NCBI GenBank assembly: GCA_009823395.1
Contig: CM020511.1
Location: 22,473,001 to 22,537,000 of the forward strand
Direction of reading: 5' to 3'
DNA: 64,000 nucleotides
DNA from: Thamnaconus septentrionalis
Taxonomy: Eukaryota; Chordata; Actinopteri; Tetraodontiformes; Monacanthidae
A model generated the notes under the pieces. The model saw only the letters and a list, made by a program, of their open reading frames with translations. It ran no database searches and had not been told where the DNA came from. Below, one piece after another: positions 1 to 12,600 of this stretch (positions are counted from its first letter, which is position 1; every line of letters starts with the position of its first letter). A program made the position numbers and the translations under genes.

Positions 1-1259
1 ATCCACACACCTACACCCACACAGCTGAAACATTCAGAGTACTTGCATTATTTTCTGATGTATTACAATCATTCTTGTGTTCTCCTGTCATCCCCATGTG
101 TGAACTCCCTTTTTCATTTAATTTGTTTCCCTCTCGGAGGCCAAGGTGACCTCCGATCTCCCCATAGTTAACTTGGGCCATGATTAAATATGTCTATCGC
201 TCACTTTCCAAGAGAACGCATGAGAGGGGACAAAAAGAAATAACATTTGCAAAACAACAAGAAAACAAAGAAAGATCAAAGCAGCACACAGCCTGTTGTT
301 TTTCTATACATTCTGGCACGTCAATGTTTAACTTCAGCCGGACGGAGACGGTGCGTGTCACGGGATGTGAAACATCCCTGCAATACTTTGTCTCAGACTG
401 AATTGCTTTGTGCAACAACATCAAGTGGCATTCAAGAACATCTGTCCGCCGCTGTTTTCTAGAAAATGCTGCAACGTGAAGCACAAAGCCATCAGTTTAG
501 AAACTCGAAATGATTATGATGCCCGTCAAGTCAGATCAAAATGTGCACAATCTTTTTTCCCCTCAATGAGCCCGACCAGACGAGATTTACCAAAACAGAA
601 TTGATTTGAAACAGTGGAATCCACAGGACTGTTAACCTTCAGCGTGTCGACAGAGCCCATTGGGCCACAGGAGTCATGTGACCCTGAAGCTGAAGTCAGG
701 ACAAAGAGGACAGGTGTTCTGTACAGAGGATCGTCTCCACCATTAAGTCAGCAGCACATACACGTTAATTATTTTTCATATGATACAGATTCATAAAGCC
801 TCTGCAGTTCACCCAAAAAAAAAAGGAGTAGCAGTAGCGGTAGTAGTAGTAGTGTTAAAAGTGAAAGGAGAAACGAACTGTGGAGTCAGAAGGCAGGGGA
901 AGGAAAAAAAACAAAAAACAAAGACAGAAAACAAATGTCCCTTTCTGTGCAAGTCTATTAAAAAAGTCAATGCAGGTTTGACACATATATATGTATATAT
1001 ATTTTTTTAACGTTTTAACGAAAATAAAATTAAAAACACAAAAAGGCGAGGCTGAGAATGTGTTGTTGCCGAGCCTACAAGGTGGAGTGTGCGTTTGTGA
1101 AGGTTCCCTGAAGCTCTACTTTAGCGGTGAGGATACACCAGCGTTCGGGGTGGAGGTGGGGTGTGTAGGGGGGTCATTTTAACAACCTGCCAAAACAAGC
1201 TTGAGTTCTCTACACTCGCTGTGCTGGAAAACCAGCCTCCTGCGTCGACAAATGTTGCG

Positions 1260-1348
<89 letters not shown>

Positions 1349-1452
1349 TTGCTGGCACGCCAGGCTGCCCGGCTCACACCTGTGGCTGTCAGGCTGCCCC
1401 AAACCCACCCGAGAACGACCAGTCTGTAGTGTAGTGTATCAGTTTGTCAGAG

Positions 1453-1511
<59 letters not shown>

Positions 1512-2709
1512 CCTAACAGAGATTTCAAAGTATTTCAGAGATTCATAATAATTGGAAAAAACGTGTCTGGCTGCTGCTACGAGTATTTCTCACACTGCCG
1601 CCCAAGTGGCCGCAGAGCAGACTTTCACCTTCGCCTTCCACAGGGGTGCAGGAGAGCTGGAAATGCTAGGAGGTCACCCCCAACTCCACTGAGCTCACTA
1701 GTTTTGGAACTAATATTTACAGACGCATATACTCCACACCAAGAAAAAAGAAAAAATTTCATAGGCTAAAAGTGAAACGGCAGAGCCGCCCGGCGTGCAG
1801 CGGATTGTCAGGATGGCAGCCGGGTGGGTGCAGAGGGCAGGAGGGCAGGACAGGAAGTGCACCTGGAGCTGCCGCCACAGGGCTTTGTTGTGTTGCGTTT
1901 CCCTCAATCTCCGCATCACCAAGGAGGAAAAAGAGCCGCATGACAATGGTGTTGTTTTTTTCTCTCTCTTGCAATCATGCAGCATATTAAGAGCAATCGG
2001 GAGCATAAAGAAGGGAGTGCAGAAGTGAAGCAACGCAAGAAGACCGTCAATGATGCCCCCGCTTCCCCATCCCCTTCCCATCCTCCTATTTGGTTATGCA
2101 GTGCTCAACAACCTCCTGCTTTGTTTGGCGAAGATGAAGTGACCAGACCAGAGGATGCCTGCAGTTTCACCACAAAGATTTGATCTGCAAGCACTTTCAG
2201 CACCCCATACCCCACCCCTCTCTGCACCTATTCCACCGAGTCCACGCATCAGCATAAACAGGAACATTCAAGAGTGCAGGTTTTAACCAAGGTTCCCAAC
2301 TCCCAGTACACATCATCATCATTATTATTTTGGTGTCTTTCAGAATGCTTTAAACTGAGTGAATTCTGTGGATTTTGCAAAGTGCATTGAGGTGACACCC
2401 ACCAGACCCCCGCCTGCCTGCTAAAATACCCGCAAGAGGGAGGAAGGCAGTTAGCAGGTGCTAGCGGGGGACCTTGCAGGATCGCATGATCCTTCGTCCC
2501 AGATGCATATAAACAAAGGTTGTTTTTTTTGGGTTTTGTTTTGTTTTGTTTTGTTTTGTTTTTCAAACTGATTCAACTCTGCGCGACGATTGCAAAGCCA
2601 GTCGTGTGGGAGGGGAGGGAGAGGAGCGGGGGGGAGGATGCATCGGGAGGACAAAGGTGGACGGGGGAAGGGGAGGGACGGGAACGATGGCGCTTCCACG
2701 CAGTTGCGG
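1..2709. other. ensa 3' flank and probable 3' UTR, no other gene seen
   Basis: This stretch lies downstream of the ensa stop codon on the minus strand. Part of it is presumably ensa 3' UTR, but I could not fix the polyadenylation site. It holds two (TG)n microsatellites (1262-1347 and 1455-1507), a T/G-rich run near 2520-2560 and a purine-rich block near 2605-2690. The open frames here are short and compositionally biased, and I saw no exon-like homology. Confidence 0.6.
1262..1347. repeat. (TG)n microsatellite
   Basis: An uninterrupted run of about 43 TG dinucleotides. A second run of about 26 units lies at 1455-1507. The runs open artefactual frames encoding poly Cys-Val on one strand and poly Thr-His on the other. 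Confidence 0.97.
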
Positions 2710-3875
2710 CTAGCCGGCTAGCTTGCTTGTCACCAAGGAGTGCTTCCTGGGAGGCAGGTCCTCTGGTGTGGGAATGTGGTCTCCAGTCACCAGGTTCTTG
2801 TCCGAACCGGCCACAGGGAGCTGCTTGCTCTTAATCTTGGCCTTGGCCATGTTGTAATCGCCCGAGTCAAAGTACTTTTGCTGCAGGACACAAGAGAAGA
2901 GGAAGAAATTCTGTTTAGTACAAACTAGGGCTGTCAAATGATTCATCTATTTTTTTCTAAATCGAGATTAATCTATCTTACTTTCCAAGTAAGTGATTTA
3001 TGACTGGCTTCATGCGGGCCGGACACAGACACGCAGCGGGCCGGATGTTGCCCATGATGCCCATGGCTGATCTAGACCCATTTGTTAGGTATGTATTTTA
3101 CAAGAGTTCCAATTTGGGTCCTTGGTGACTCTGCCGAGACCAATCACTGTAGCTGCAAGGACGGTTGGAAATGAATCTACAATTCTCAATTTTTGTGCAA
3201 AATTAAAAATGAATCCAAAAGTCACCCACAGCCAAGGCCAGCGGCTACCTGCTCTGACTTCCTCACCAAAAGACATGCAGCTGCAATCGCAAAGGCTTTT
3301 TTAAAAACGCCTTTCCAACCATCACGAGAAATGTATGAAGTCTTGAACCAAAGCTTAGTTAGGCTATTGGCTTTTAAAGCACTTAAATCCACTAAACGAT
3401 AAAATACTCCGGGTCAGAGATGTTGATTTTCAGTAGGAAACCTCAACAGGAGAAATTCTGCACAGCATGATGAAACCTTTAAAACTTAAAAAAGTTGGAA
3501 GATGTATCCGTTTATTCTTTTCGTACACGGTATAAAAGGTCAACTGTTTAGAATAAATCAACAGCGTTTTAGAATTGAAGTATTTGTCCTAACTCGATTT
3601 CAAATTTCACATCGCGGCGATTAGTCCGAGTCGTCATTTACAAGGAATCCAAAAATCTCTCTGCTTTCATCCGTCTGTGAGGATTTTGTCAATTTTGACA
3701 CTTCTCTCGTGATTAAGTGTTGTAATTTTTACTTCTCCCTGCTCCTGTCAGCCAACCGCAGCGCCTCCCACCACTCCCGCTCCATGATTTCCCAGAATGA
3801 CTAGCAGCCCTCTCCAGAGATGGAAGCATATACATCACATGTGGGTTGGAGAGAGCAGCAGAGCAGGAGAGCAAG

Positions 3876-3906
<31 letters not shown>

Positions 3907-6900
3907 TAAGAGAGAGAGGACACCTCTCAGTGCTGGGCCCTGTTGTTCTGAGTACAAGCTGAGCATCATATCATGTGACTGCTGTGGCTGCGCTGGATTC
4001 TGCTCTGCCGAGAATCGGCTGATGGAAGCATCATTTTTCTCCCAGCTGTGAGCAAGTTGAGACACACCTCATTCAACCTCACCCTGGCAATACACTCTTA
4101 TCTGGCCTTGAGAAACTTTGAAAGTTTCAAAAGTTTAGGACTTAAAAATGTTAAATTTGTATTGTGGTCTACGCGGGGAAAAAATGCTTTTTGAGCCACA
4201 CAGGATTTTTCGCTGCAGTACCTCAAGTGGCCACTGTGAGAGACAGAAAAAAAACAACACAAAAAAAAAGAAATCATACTGGCAGTCCAGTATCAAGTTC
4301 TTATAACACATCCATGTAGAAAAAATATGGTGCCTGGCATAATGATTTTAAAGTTTGAGAGTCTGTGAGTCGACGTCCAGCAGCTACCTGATGCTGGGCA
4401 ACATCAATGCTGACATCCCACGATTTGACGTCGTGGCTGCAGTTGGCTAACAAGGCTAAAGGCAAGAATGGAGGAGCCCATCTGCTTTGCCGACTTGCTA
4501 CTGGAATGTTCTGATGGCCAGTGTTGGCTTCGAATCGCGGCCTCATCGGAGAAAACAACGACAGAGCAACGGTGTCGTCAACTGGTGCCTCTATCACCCC
4601 CGCAAGGTCAGCTTTAAAGGTTCAGCTTCAGGTTCAGGCACAGGGGCGAAGACCATCTGCAGCCTCCTTCTTCTTTGTGTAGAGGTGGAGAAGTGGCCAG
4701 CCTAATATAAAGTTACACGACCAAGGCATTTTACATTTAAAAATGAATGCACTGGCAACTTTATGCTATTTTTTTTCCTTAATCATTGTGATACAAAAAA
4801 AGTTTTGCAACTACTTTTGGTATTAAAGGTGAACAGGGAGCGGTCGGGACCTACCCCTCTATGTAGCATCTTCGTGAGGAACTCTGGGCCACCAGGTCTC
4901 ATGGGCATGCCGGGGTACCTGGCTTTCATCTTGGCTTCCTCTGCTTGCACCGGGCTGGCATTCTTCTCCTGGGAGTCCTGGAGAGATGACGCACAAAAAG
5001 TCAAAAACAGAGAACTCTATTGCTGATGTTGTTTCCTGCTTCTCCTTCTTTAGCAGTACTCTGTCTGCAGTGGAACAGCTGTTTATGTGACAGGCACTTA
5101 TTAAATGGTCACCTCGCAATCCCAAAAATGCTACTTCTTCAGCAAAAAAACGTGTGTCAGCAAGTGCAGCCACAATTCAAGACCACATCATTCTTCAGAA
5201 ATACTCAAACTGCACAACAAAATCCTCTAAACTTTAACAACAATGTCTGGAACCAGTGACTCTTTATGTTAAGTGTAAGGTACACCCTGAAGGTTCTCTA
5301 CAAAGCAACCGACTTGGTTGGATTAGGGTGCAGCTTGTTATGAACATTTTATGTTTATAGAAGCAGTAGAGCGCGCACTCGGAGCTGTGCAAAGACACTG
5401 TGGACAAAAACAACATGCATGCTTCTGATAACGGCGAAAATAGGTCAATGCATAAACTCTGACCTTTGCAAGTCTGTGCAAGGCTGAGCAATAACTTCAG
5501 TTTATCTGTCACGGAAGGGTAATAAAGCAGCCGGCGTTTGGGAAATTCAAATGCAAGCTATGCTGGAAAATGAACTAGCATGGTGAACATAACACTTGTT
5601 TTCACATTCTATTAGAGCTCGCTCTGTCAGCCACAAATAACAGCGTTTTGCTGTAAACATCATGTTTTTTCTCAGGCATGACTTAGCTAGTTTTGCAGTT
5701 GGGAGAGTTTCAAAGCGAGTTGTGGCAAAATGCGGTGAGAGATGTGTAACTTGACAACGCCTCCTGGCTCTTGTGACACCGGAGAGAGGGTTTTATCGAC
5801 GCTGCCCTTGCCACCAGCAAGAGCCAAACTTGTTAGTAACCCGGGATTCAGGTCGCCGCCAGGCAGGCGCTCGGCTCAGTTATCTGGGTCTGGGAGAGGC
5901 ACACCTTGTTTTGAGCACACACACAACTTTAATTATGTGTTTAAAGAGTCTGGAATCGTGGCAGAAAATGGCACAAAAAAACAAACTACAAAGGGTAATT
6001 TGTGCACAGCATAGTTCCTGTACGCATACCTGCAGACCTACTTTCACTCTGCAGAAAAGTGAGGACACTCAGGCTGCAAAGCCTGCTGGGGCAGGGATAA
6101 AATGTGAGTCAGGACACAGAAGCCGATGAACAGATTCCCTCAGGAGGAGGAGCAGGAGTAGGAGGAGGGCAACCTGGAGCTGACGGGTCTAGGATGTGAA
6201 ATTTGTGAGATGCTAAGCTCAGCCCTAAGCCCTAAAATGAAGAACATAATCACCTCAGAGATCTGTCTCAAACTCTACACCCAGTGGTTTGACCGAAAAA
6301 AAGATCTCCTGCGCTACGACAACGTGGACTGCTTGAAATACAGCATAGCCCCTTCCCCACTAAAATTAGGGGGTTGACGCTGTGTTTTTTGAACGCGGGA
6401 CGACTCTCAATCAATCGGCATTTAGTCCCTTCTCTACGGACCAAAACCAGCGGGGTCTCACCTCGGCCGGCGAACTGCACCCCCTCCGCTTTCACCGCTG
6501 TGTGTCTGCTGACGTCATCGCGCTGAGGTGGCGTAAATGAACTGCGACAGATGTCTGCGAGTCCGGCAGTGGCCAGTGTTCTTTGTCGGTGGGCACTTTT
6601 GACTGCAGAATTGTTCCGCGGCTATTCACGGAGCGATGGTGTTGTTCACGCCAGACTTGAAGCGGCGCGCACCTCAACAGAACAACTGAACAATTTTCGA
6701 GCGCTGATGGAACGTAATCGAACACCTTTGCTTCGGTACGTGATAAACGCCGCGACTGGCGCGATATTATGAAGTAGCGCAACGCTCAACGTCATCCAGT
6801 ACGGCAGGTAAAAGATGTGACGTCGTCACGGGTCTCCCTTTCCTACCGCAAGCCAATTGGAGCCGAGGCGATCGGAGCCGATTTCAACCCGGGTCGCTTG

Positions 6901-8721
6901 CCGGGTTGTTTGACGGGTTTCGGCGCAACTCGGTGAGCCTTTCCCACTGCCACCAAATGCCAATTCATAGCGGGACTACTTTGCCCAACGGGAAAGGGGC
7001 TTATGTGTCTAACATATGGTTAATAAAGATGACAGCATTGAAAAAATATGAGGAGCAAAATACACCGTCTATATATTTATGCACCTATTCATGCATCACT
7101 GATTGATTGTTACCTCTTACTAAAGCATAGAGGGTTTTAAAATCTGCCTGGAGCTACCAGTTCATCTTGTTCTTGTAGCAGTGACAAATAAAGCACTTTG
7201 AACTTTGGATTAATATGCAAATATTTACAAATAGTTTAGGTTTTGGATCAACGGGTGTGGTGTGTTGAACTTCCTCTTTTACACAGGGGCAACAACTTCC
7301 TGTCTTAATAAAGGTATACCCACACATACACACACCTACATCTAAATTTGAAGAACCAACAAATCAGAAAGAACAATATATTAGAGTTTTGATTACAATG
7401 GAATCTTCTTCTGCAGTTACAAATGATGGGTAACATTTTCAGATGTCTGCCACTACTATAGAGGTAATAATATCATTAAAATGCACATCTGGGAAAAAAG
7501 ACAACTGGAGAAACAGACTTAGTTGAATGTAAGAAACATCTACTTTGAGATCAAGATGTTGAAGATCTCTGCATTAGGAAGAAAAACCCAAATTCGGACT
7601 CAAATTTATATCCACAAACAGTCATCACCAAGCAGTCCACTTGGTTAGTGTGGTAAACCTCTACAGTGGGAGAGTGTGGGTGCGTGAGATATGCCTGGGC
7701 CCCACTCAAAAGCTTTTTAGCTTTATAGAGTGTCCCATTTCACATGTAAAATGAAATGTTTATATATTTGTGTCTTCTTTTATCGGATATGTGAATAAAA
7801 TTGATTGATTGGCCTTTTCCCAAAAGAGAGAAAAGTCAACACTTTATGACTGCCTTTGACTGCTTCACTCGGAAGGTGTGGGCACAACTCTTTAATTTCT
7901 GATGTCACAAAGGGCATCAATACTGACATGTCCCCCAGGTTACCCTTCCATTGCACTCCAAGTTATCCAAAGAAAAAAAAGGGGTAGGTCCTACAAATCA
8001 TCCTGTTTGGCAGGACACAGATACCAGAGGGCCACATATGCTTTTGTGTGGCGATGGAGAGGGTTTACTGGACAATTATAACGCGCTGTGCCTCTGTCGG
8101 CAAGAGAAAGGTGCGAACGAGACAGCATAATCGGTGTTGTACAGCTTGGAGAAGCAGACGTCAGAAGCGGAGCGGCAGGCACAACAACAAACGCTACGCG
8201 GAAATGCGGAAGTGTTTGTGCCAGTTCCAGCGTGCATTACCATGTGCCACTCTCGCTGACGTCACTTGGACGATAAACCCCAAGTGGAACCGCACAGTCA
8301 GACAGTGACGTATTTTGGGGGAGCCGGGGAGTAGGAAGGTTGAGGTTTGAAGACCCTTTGGTCTTAGACCAAGAAGGGCCCGAGCTGCTGTGGAGTCGCC
8401 AGCCAATGACACCAGAAACACAGTGACACACTGACAGGGCGCTCCGAGAGGTGCCTACAACTTATACGAGTCGAAATTCCAGAACATTAGGTCAACTCCA
8501 TAGCTAACAGCTAGCCCTGTGACTCCGCGTGAGTGCCCGCTGCCTCGGCGCAGAGCTCAGCCTACACACTTGACTCGCGCTAGCCGCTCTCTAGCTTAGC
8601 ATGCTAGCGCGGAGTTAACCAACAAACACCGAGGCAGCAGCAGAGCGAGAGCGAGCCAGCCCACCTGTTTTTCGTCCTCGTAGTCCACCTGAGTGTCCGA
8701 GTCCAGGTTCTCCGACGACAT
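2710..8721 (-). CDS. ensa: endosulfine alpha (ENSA/ARPP19 family), three coding exons
   Basis: ENSA-family proteins are phosphorylated by Greatwall kinase (MASTL) and then inhibit PP2A-B55, which allows entry into mitosis and meiosis. Coding exons on the minus strand are 8721-8665 (19 codons, starts [12 protein letters not shown]), 4977-4855 (41 codons) and 2880-2710 (56 codons plus TAG). All junctions are phase 0 with GT-AG ends, giving 116 aa; human ENSA has 121 and ARPP19 112. Visible motifs are the family core [12 protein letters not shown] in exon 2, the Greatwall target FDSGDY with Ser66 at the start of exon 3, [11 protein letters not shown], and a PKA-type site RKHS with Ser108 just before the C-terminal [16 protein letters not shown] is ENSA-like, whereas ending at KLAG, without the GGQVE tail of human ENSA, recalls ARPP19. 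The ensaa/ensab paralogue was not resolved. It is transcribed away from hormad1, with which it shares an upstream region. Confidence 0.95.
4978..8664 (-). other. ensa intron 1
   Basis: A 3.7-kb intron without a recognisable exon. It contains a CpG-richer, promoter-like block (about 6480-6930). It also has two short segments resembling the 3' ends of non-LTR retroelements, each with an AATAAA-like end: near 7163-7207, and near 7755-7822 with a TTGATTGATTGG terminus. The rest is unremarkable. Confidence 0.6.
6480..6930. promoter_or_regulatory. CpG-rich block with CRE motifs inside ensa intron 1
   Basis: This segment is clearly richer in CpG than its AT-rich surroundings. It contains a perfect full CRE, TGACGTCA, at 6510-6517 and a second CRE-like near-palindrome, GTGACGTCGTCAC, at about 6817-6829, followed by a CCAATT element near 6850. 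It could be an alternative or internal promoter or an enhancer. A 73-codon plus-strand frame across it (6551-6772) matches nothing I recognise. Confidence 0.35.
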
Positions 8722-9616
8722 GGTTCGCGTGTGACAGGCCGGACACTTGTCACTTAAACCCTGGACAAACTCTGCAAAATGAGCGTGCGCGGTGCCGTGC
8801 GCTGTGCTGTACCTGAGCCGTGTCTATTCTAATCTAGCTCCGGTCCTGGAACGCAGCAGCGGGAGCAGCAGCTTCCCCCCACCAAAAATGGCGTAGCAAG
8901 ATGTGACGTCACCACCGATGGGCGGTTCATTCTTTTTGGACAGCCGTTTAGCGGTATCCAGTGGATAAGGTCGTTGAGTATCACGGAGCCAATGACAATG
9001 CAAGTCAACGGTCTCGTTTTTTTTGATTGACAGTCGCTTGTCCAATTGTCTTAAAGAAAGCGGCCGGAGTGGCAAAGTAGAGCACAGCACCAATGTTCAC
9101 AAGGCAGACACAAATGCACCTGAGCAGTGTTGTGTGTTGACTGAACGAACGAACGAACGAACCGACGAGCCGATGACTGTTTATTAAATGGTTCAAAACA
9201 CATCGCGTATGGAGATCGATTAAGTCTCAATTTTCGTTGTGCTAGAACGCAGAGCCAATCACAGCCCCTTGTCCTGTGATTGGCTACTTGTTGCAGCAAC
9301 CCCACCCCCACCCCACCCGCCCAAAAAAGAAAAAAATAATAATAAGCGTGATCATTTTGACATGTCAGTTAGCGTTTGATATCTACTAAAATATTATTTC
9401 TGTATTAATCTTTTCACGTAAGGCCACGCAGACTGTGTTTTTTTTTAAACAATTAAGACCATTAACCAGTTTTGGATTAAAACTTAATGTATGTGCTTAT
9501 AAGACAAGTCCTAGCTAGCTAGCTCCGAATCGTTTATTCATTTATTCACTGACATTTCTGTTTCTGTCTGTCACTGTCAGGTGATACTCTTCGTCATTTG
9601 CTCTTTCAAATTTACA
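8722..9616. promoter_or_regulatory. divergent ensa / hormad1 upstream region
   Basis: Only 895 bases separate the ensa start codon (8721, minus) from the inferred hormad1 start codon (9617, plus). The ensa-proximal half is CpG-rich, with a YY1-like AAAATGGCG at 8885-8893 and a perfect CRE TGACGTCA at 8904-8911. The hormad1-proximal half is AT-rich. The arrangement implies a shared or bidirectional promoter; transcription start sites were not determined. Confidence 0.6.
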
Positions 9617-12600
9617 ATGACTTGCGTACAACAAGTGAGAGCGTCACAGGTAATACGGTACATAGTAGTAATGAAGTTGGGGTATGTTACGCTACCAACG
9701 GTCATATCCGGTTATCTGGAAACCCGCTTCTACTAGCTTGTGAAGCTATGCTATACATAAAATATGTTGTCATTGTGTTTTACTTACTGATTTACTGGGA
9801 TAGTCCTACTTGTTTTCCTTTCCATTGATTCTATATTTTTGCCTTATAAAGCCATAATGCTTTCCTTTAATTATTCAATAGAATCTTCTCACGACAAGTC
9901 TTTATTTGGGATATAAAAAACAACAACAATGCAATCGGATTTATTTTTGAAAAATCCAAAATATATCCAGCGCACTTAGGATCAGGATTAACAAGCTAGC
10001 AAATAGTAATACCAGGGGGAGAAAAAAAATACAAAAAGCACTTCACAGATATAAACTCTAACTGAAAGTAGGGTGAGAGACAATATAGAGCAACACATTT
10101 TAAATAGCATAAAAATCATCGTGTAAGACAAGAAAAAAAATACTAAACAAACATTGACTGTTTTAAAAAGATAACACAAAAACAAGTGGGCTAGTATAAG
10201 ACGTGTAAACAAAGAAAGATATACCTTTCAAATATTAGTAGTAATATAGAATTAAGGATATTCGCATTGTGATCTCTAACATGGTCAATCTTTTTTTTCC
10301 TCCAAACATTTTTTTTTATCTGTTGCAGGAAACACAGCTGCTGCCAAGTCAGGTTCTGACAGAGCAGCAGTCGGCGGTTGTCATCAAGAAGCTGCTGGCC
10401 ATCGCCGTTTCTGGCATCACGTACCTGCGAGGCCTTTTCCCTGACAAGGCCTATGGGAGCAAATATGTTGAAGGTTGGATTTGTTATGGCTCTTTGTGAC
10501 ATCACTTCACCCCTGGTTACCGTTTAGTTTTTAGTCCACTTCAAACGAAGTTTCCTTTCTCCCCTGTTCTCCACCTTACAGATCAGAAAGTGATGATCCT
10601 CAGGGAGGAGGGTGGCTGTGCTGGTGCAGTTCAGATCGTTCAGTGGTAAACAACAACCACAAAGCTATTTTCTTTTAATTGTCTGTTTTTACACTTAGTT
10701 TTACACCTTTTTATGCTTGCATTTACGATCGGTACAACAAAGTAAGATTTTCATTGTCAGGGAAAACTTGTTTCCGACTGTGCATATAACTATAAACAAA
10801 CAAACAGACATAGTTTGATGAACATAACCTGTTTTATGATGCAGATGACATGACTCCATGTTCATAAGTTCAAACGAATGCAGACACTCAACCCAAGAAC
10901 ATTAATAGATTGCCTCTTCTGTCTGTTCACGATGAGCGATGTCATTTATAGGACACTTTTTTTTTTGTTGTTCTTTATCCCAGGTTGCAGGGCTGCTTTG
11001 ATGCCATTCAGAACAAATATGTGAGTCAGAAAGAAGATCTCCATGTTTCCTTTTGTGTCCCTCAGTCACCTGAACCGTCTTGTTTTTCTAACCCCCTCCA
11101 GCTGCGGACAGTTGTTTTGTCTGTGAGTATTTCTTGATGAAATTGTTAAAAAAAAAATAATATATATATGTATATATATAATAAAAGCATCAGTTTCCTG
11201 TAAGCACCCTGTGAGCTGATGGTTTCATGTGTTTACATCCTGATTCTGATGGGTTTTTTTGACCAACCTTCTCACCAGATCTACACTGACCAAAGCCCGC
11301 AGGTAATATGCAACTTTTATTCTCTCTCTTTCCTCCTGCCATCACTCGTGTTGAACAAACACTGTTCTTACTATCTGCTTATCTCACACGTGGCTTGTTT
11401 ATTGTTTAGAAAGTGACCGAGTTCTACCAGTTCAGGATCCAGTACACAATACAAGGGGATCAGATGGATTTTGAATGGTGAGAGTTTGCTTGATTGTTTG
11501 TTTTTTAACTGTCATATATTTGTAAGTCACCAAATGAAATGTGACCAGGGCAAACAATAAAACTTCAGTTCTGATTTCAGTACCACCAGGATGATAAGAT
11601 TTTTACACTGATAGTCACCAGTCTGTGCAGTTATCAACACAATCTTTCATTCATGCAATGTTCCATTCTGGGATGTCTGAGTCATTTGTTAAAAGAGAGT
11701 TTTGTAGATTGCACAGTTTTGGTTAAATAGTTCACTGAGCTTGAACAGGCATCTGCCACTCCATCATCGTCGTTGTCATCGTCATCATCGTCATCGTCAT
11801 CATCATCATCATGGTTTTTGGGCACCAGTATCAACAACAAGATGTCGATGGCCTGCGACAACACAAGGAAGGCCAGCATCCTGCTGGTGAGGAAGCTCTA
11901 CACGCTAATGCAGAACCTGGGACCTCTGCCCGACAATGTCTGCCTAACCATGAAGCTGGCCTACTACGACGAAGGTGACACACACACACACGCGCACACA
12001 CACACACACACGAATGTGCGTGCCTTCCATAATTACCGGTCAGTGTGTGTATGGAAACGAGAAACAGGAATGTTTTAAGAAATTCAGTCAACTGATCTTT
12101 ATTTAATGTGTGCTTGCAGATATCAGTCAATCAAAGCTTTATTGCCATTTAGCTGTACATACACCAAAATGAGAAAGCATTTCTCCAGGAAAAAAAAAAA
12201 ACCTGTATATATACATTTGCTCATTGTGTGTGTCCCCTTTGTCTTGTGCGTGGCAGTCACCCCTCAGGATTACCAGCCGCCGGGCTTCAAGGAGACCGAC
12301 AGCAACACCATTGTGTTTGAGAAGGAGCCGGTCAAACTCACCATGGGCGAGGTGGTGACCCCTTATCACAGCCTGAAGCTGCACATGGCCACGGAGAGAC
12401 AGCGGCTGGAGCAGGTGGGTGTTCGCCGAACACCCTCGCTCACATTCATAAGTCATTAGCGAAAAAAAAATCTGTCGTGTTGATTGACATTTGGATACCT
12501 TTTTAACTACATTTTCTGCAGGTGGAGGAGAGCGTCTGTGAGAAGGAGAAATACGCTCTCAGCGTGCAAGAGGAGGGTGTCCGGCCGAAGGTCAGTTCCA

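Noticed and set aside
1121..1769. Open frames encoding long Cys-Val or Thr-His repeats
   Set aside because: Translation of (TG)n tracts; the same happens at each GT/CA microsatellite in the window.
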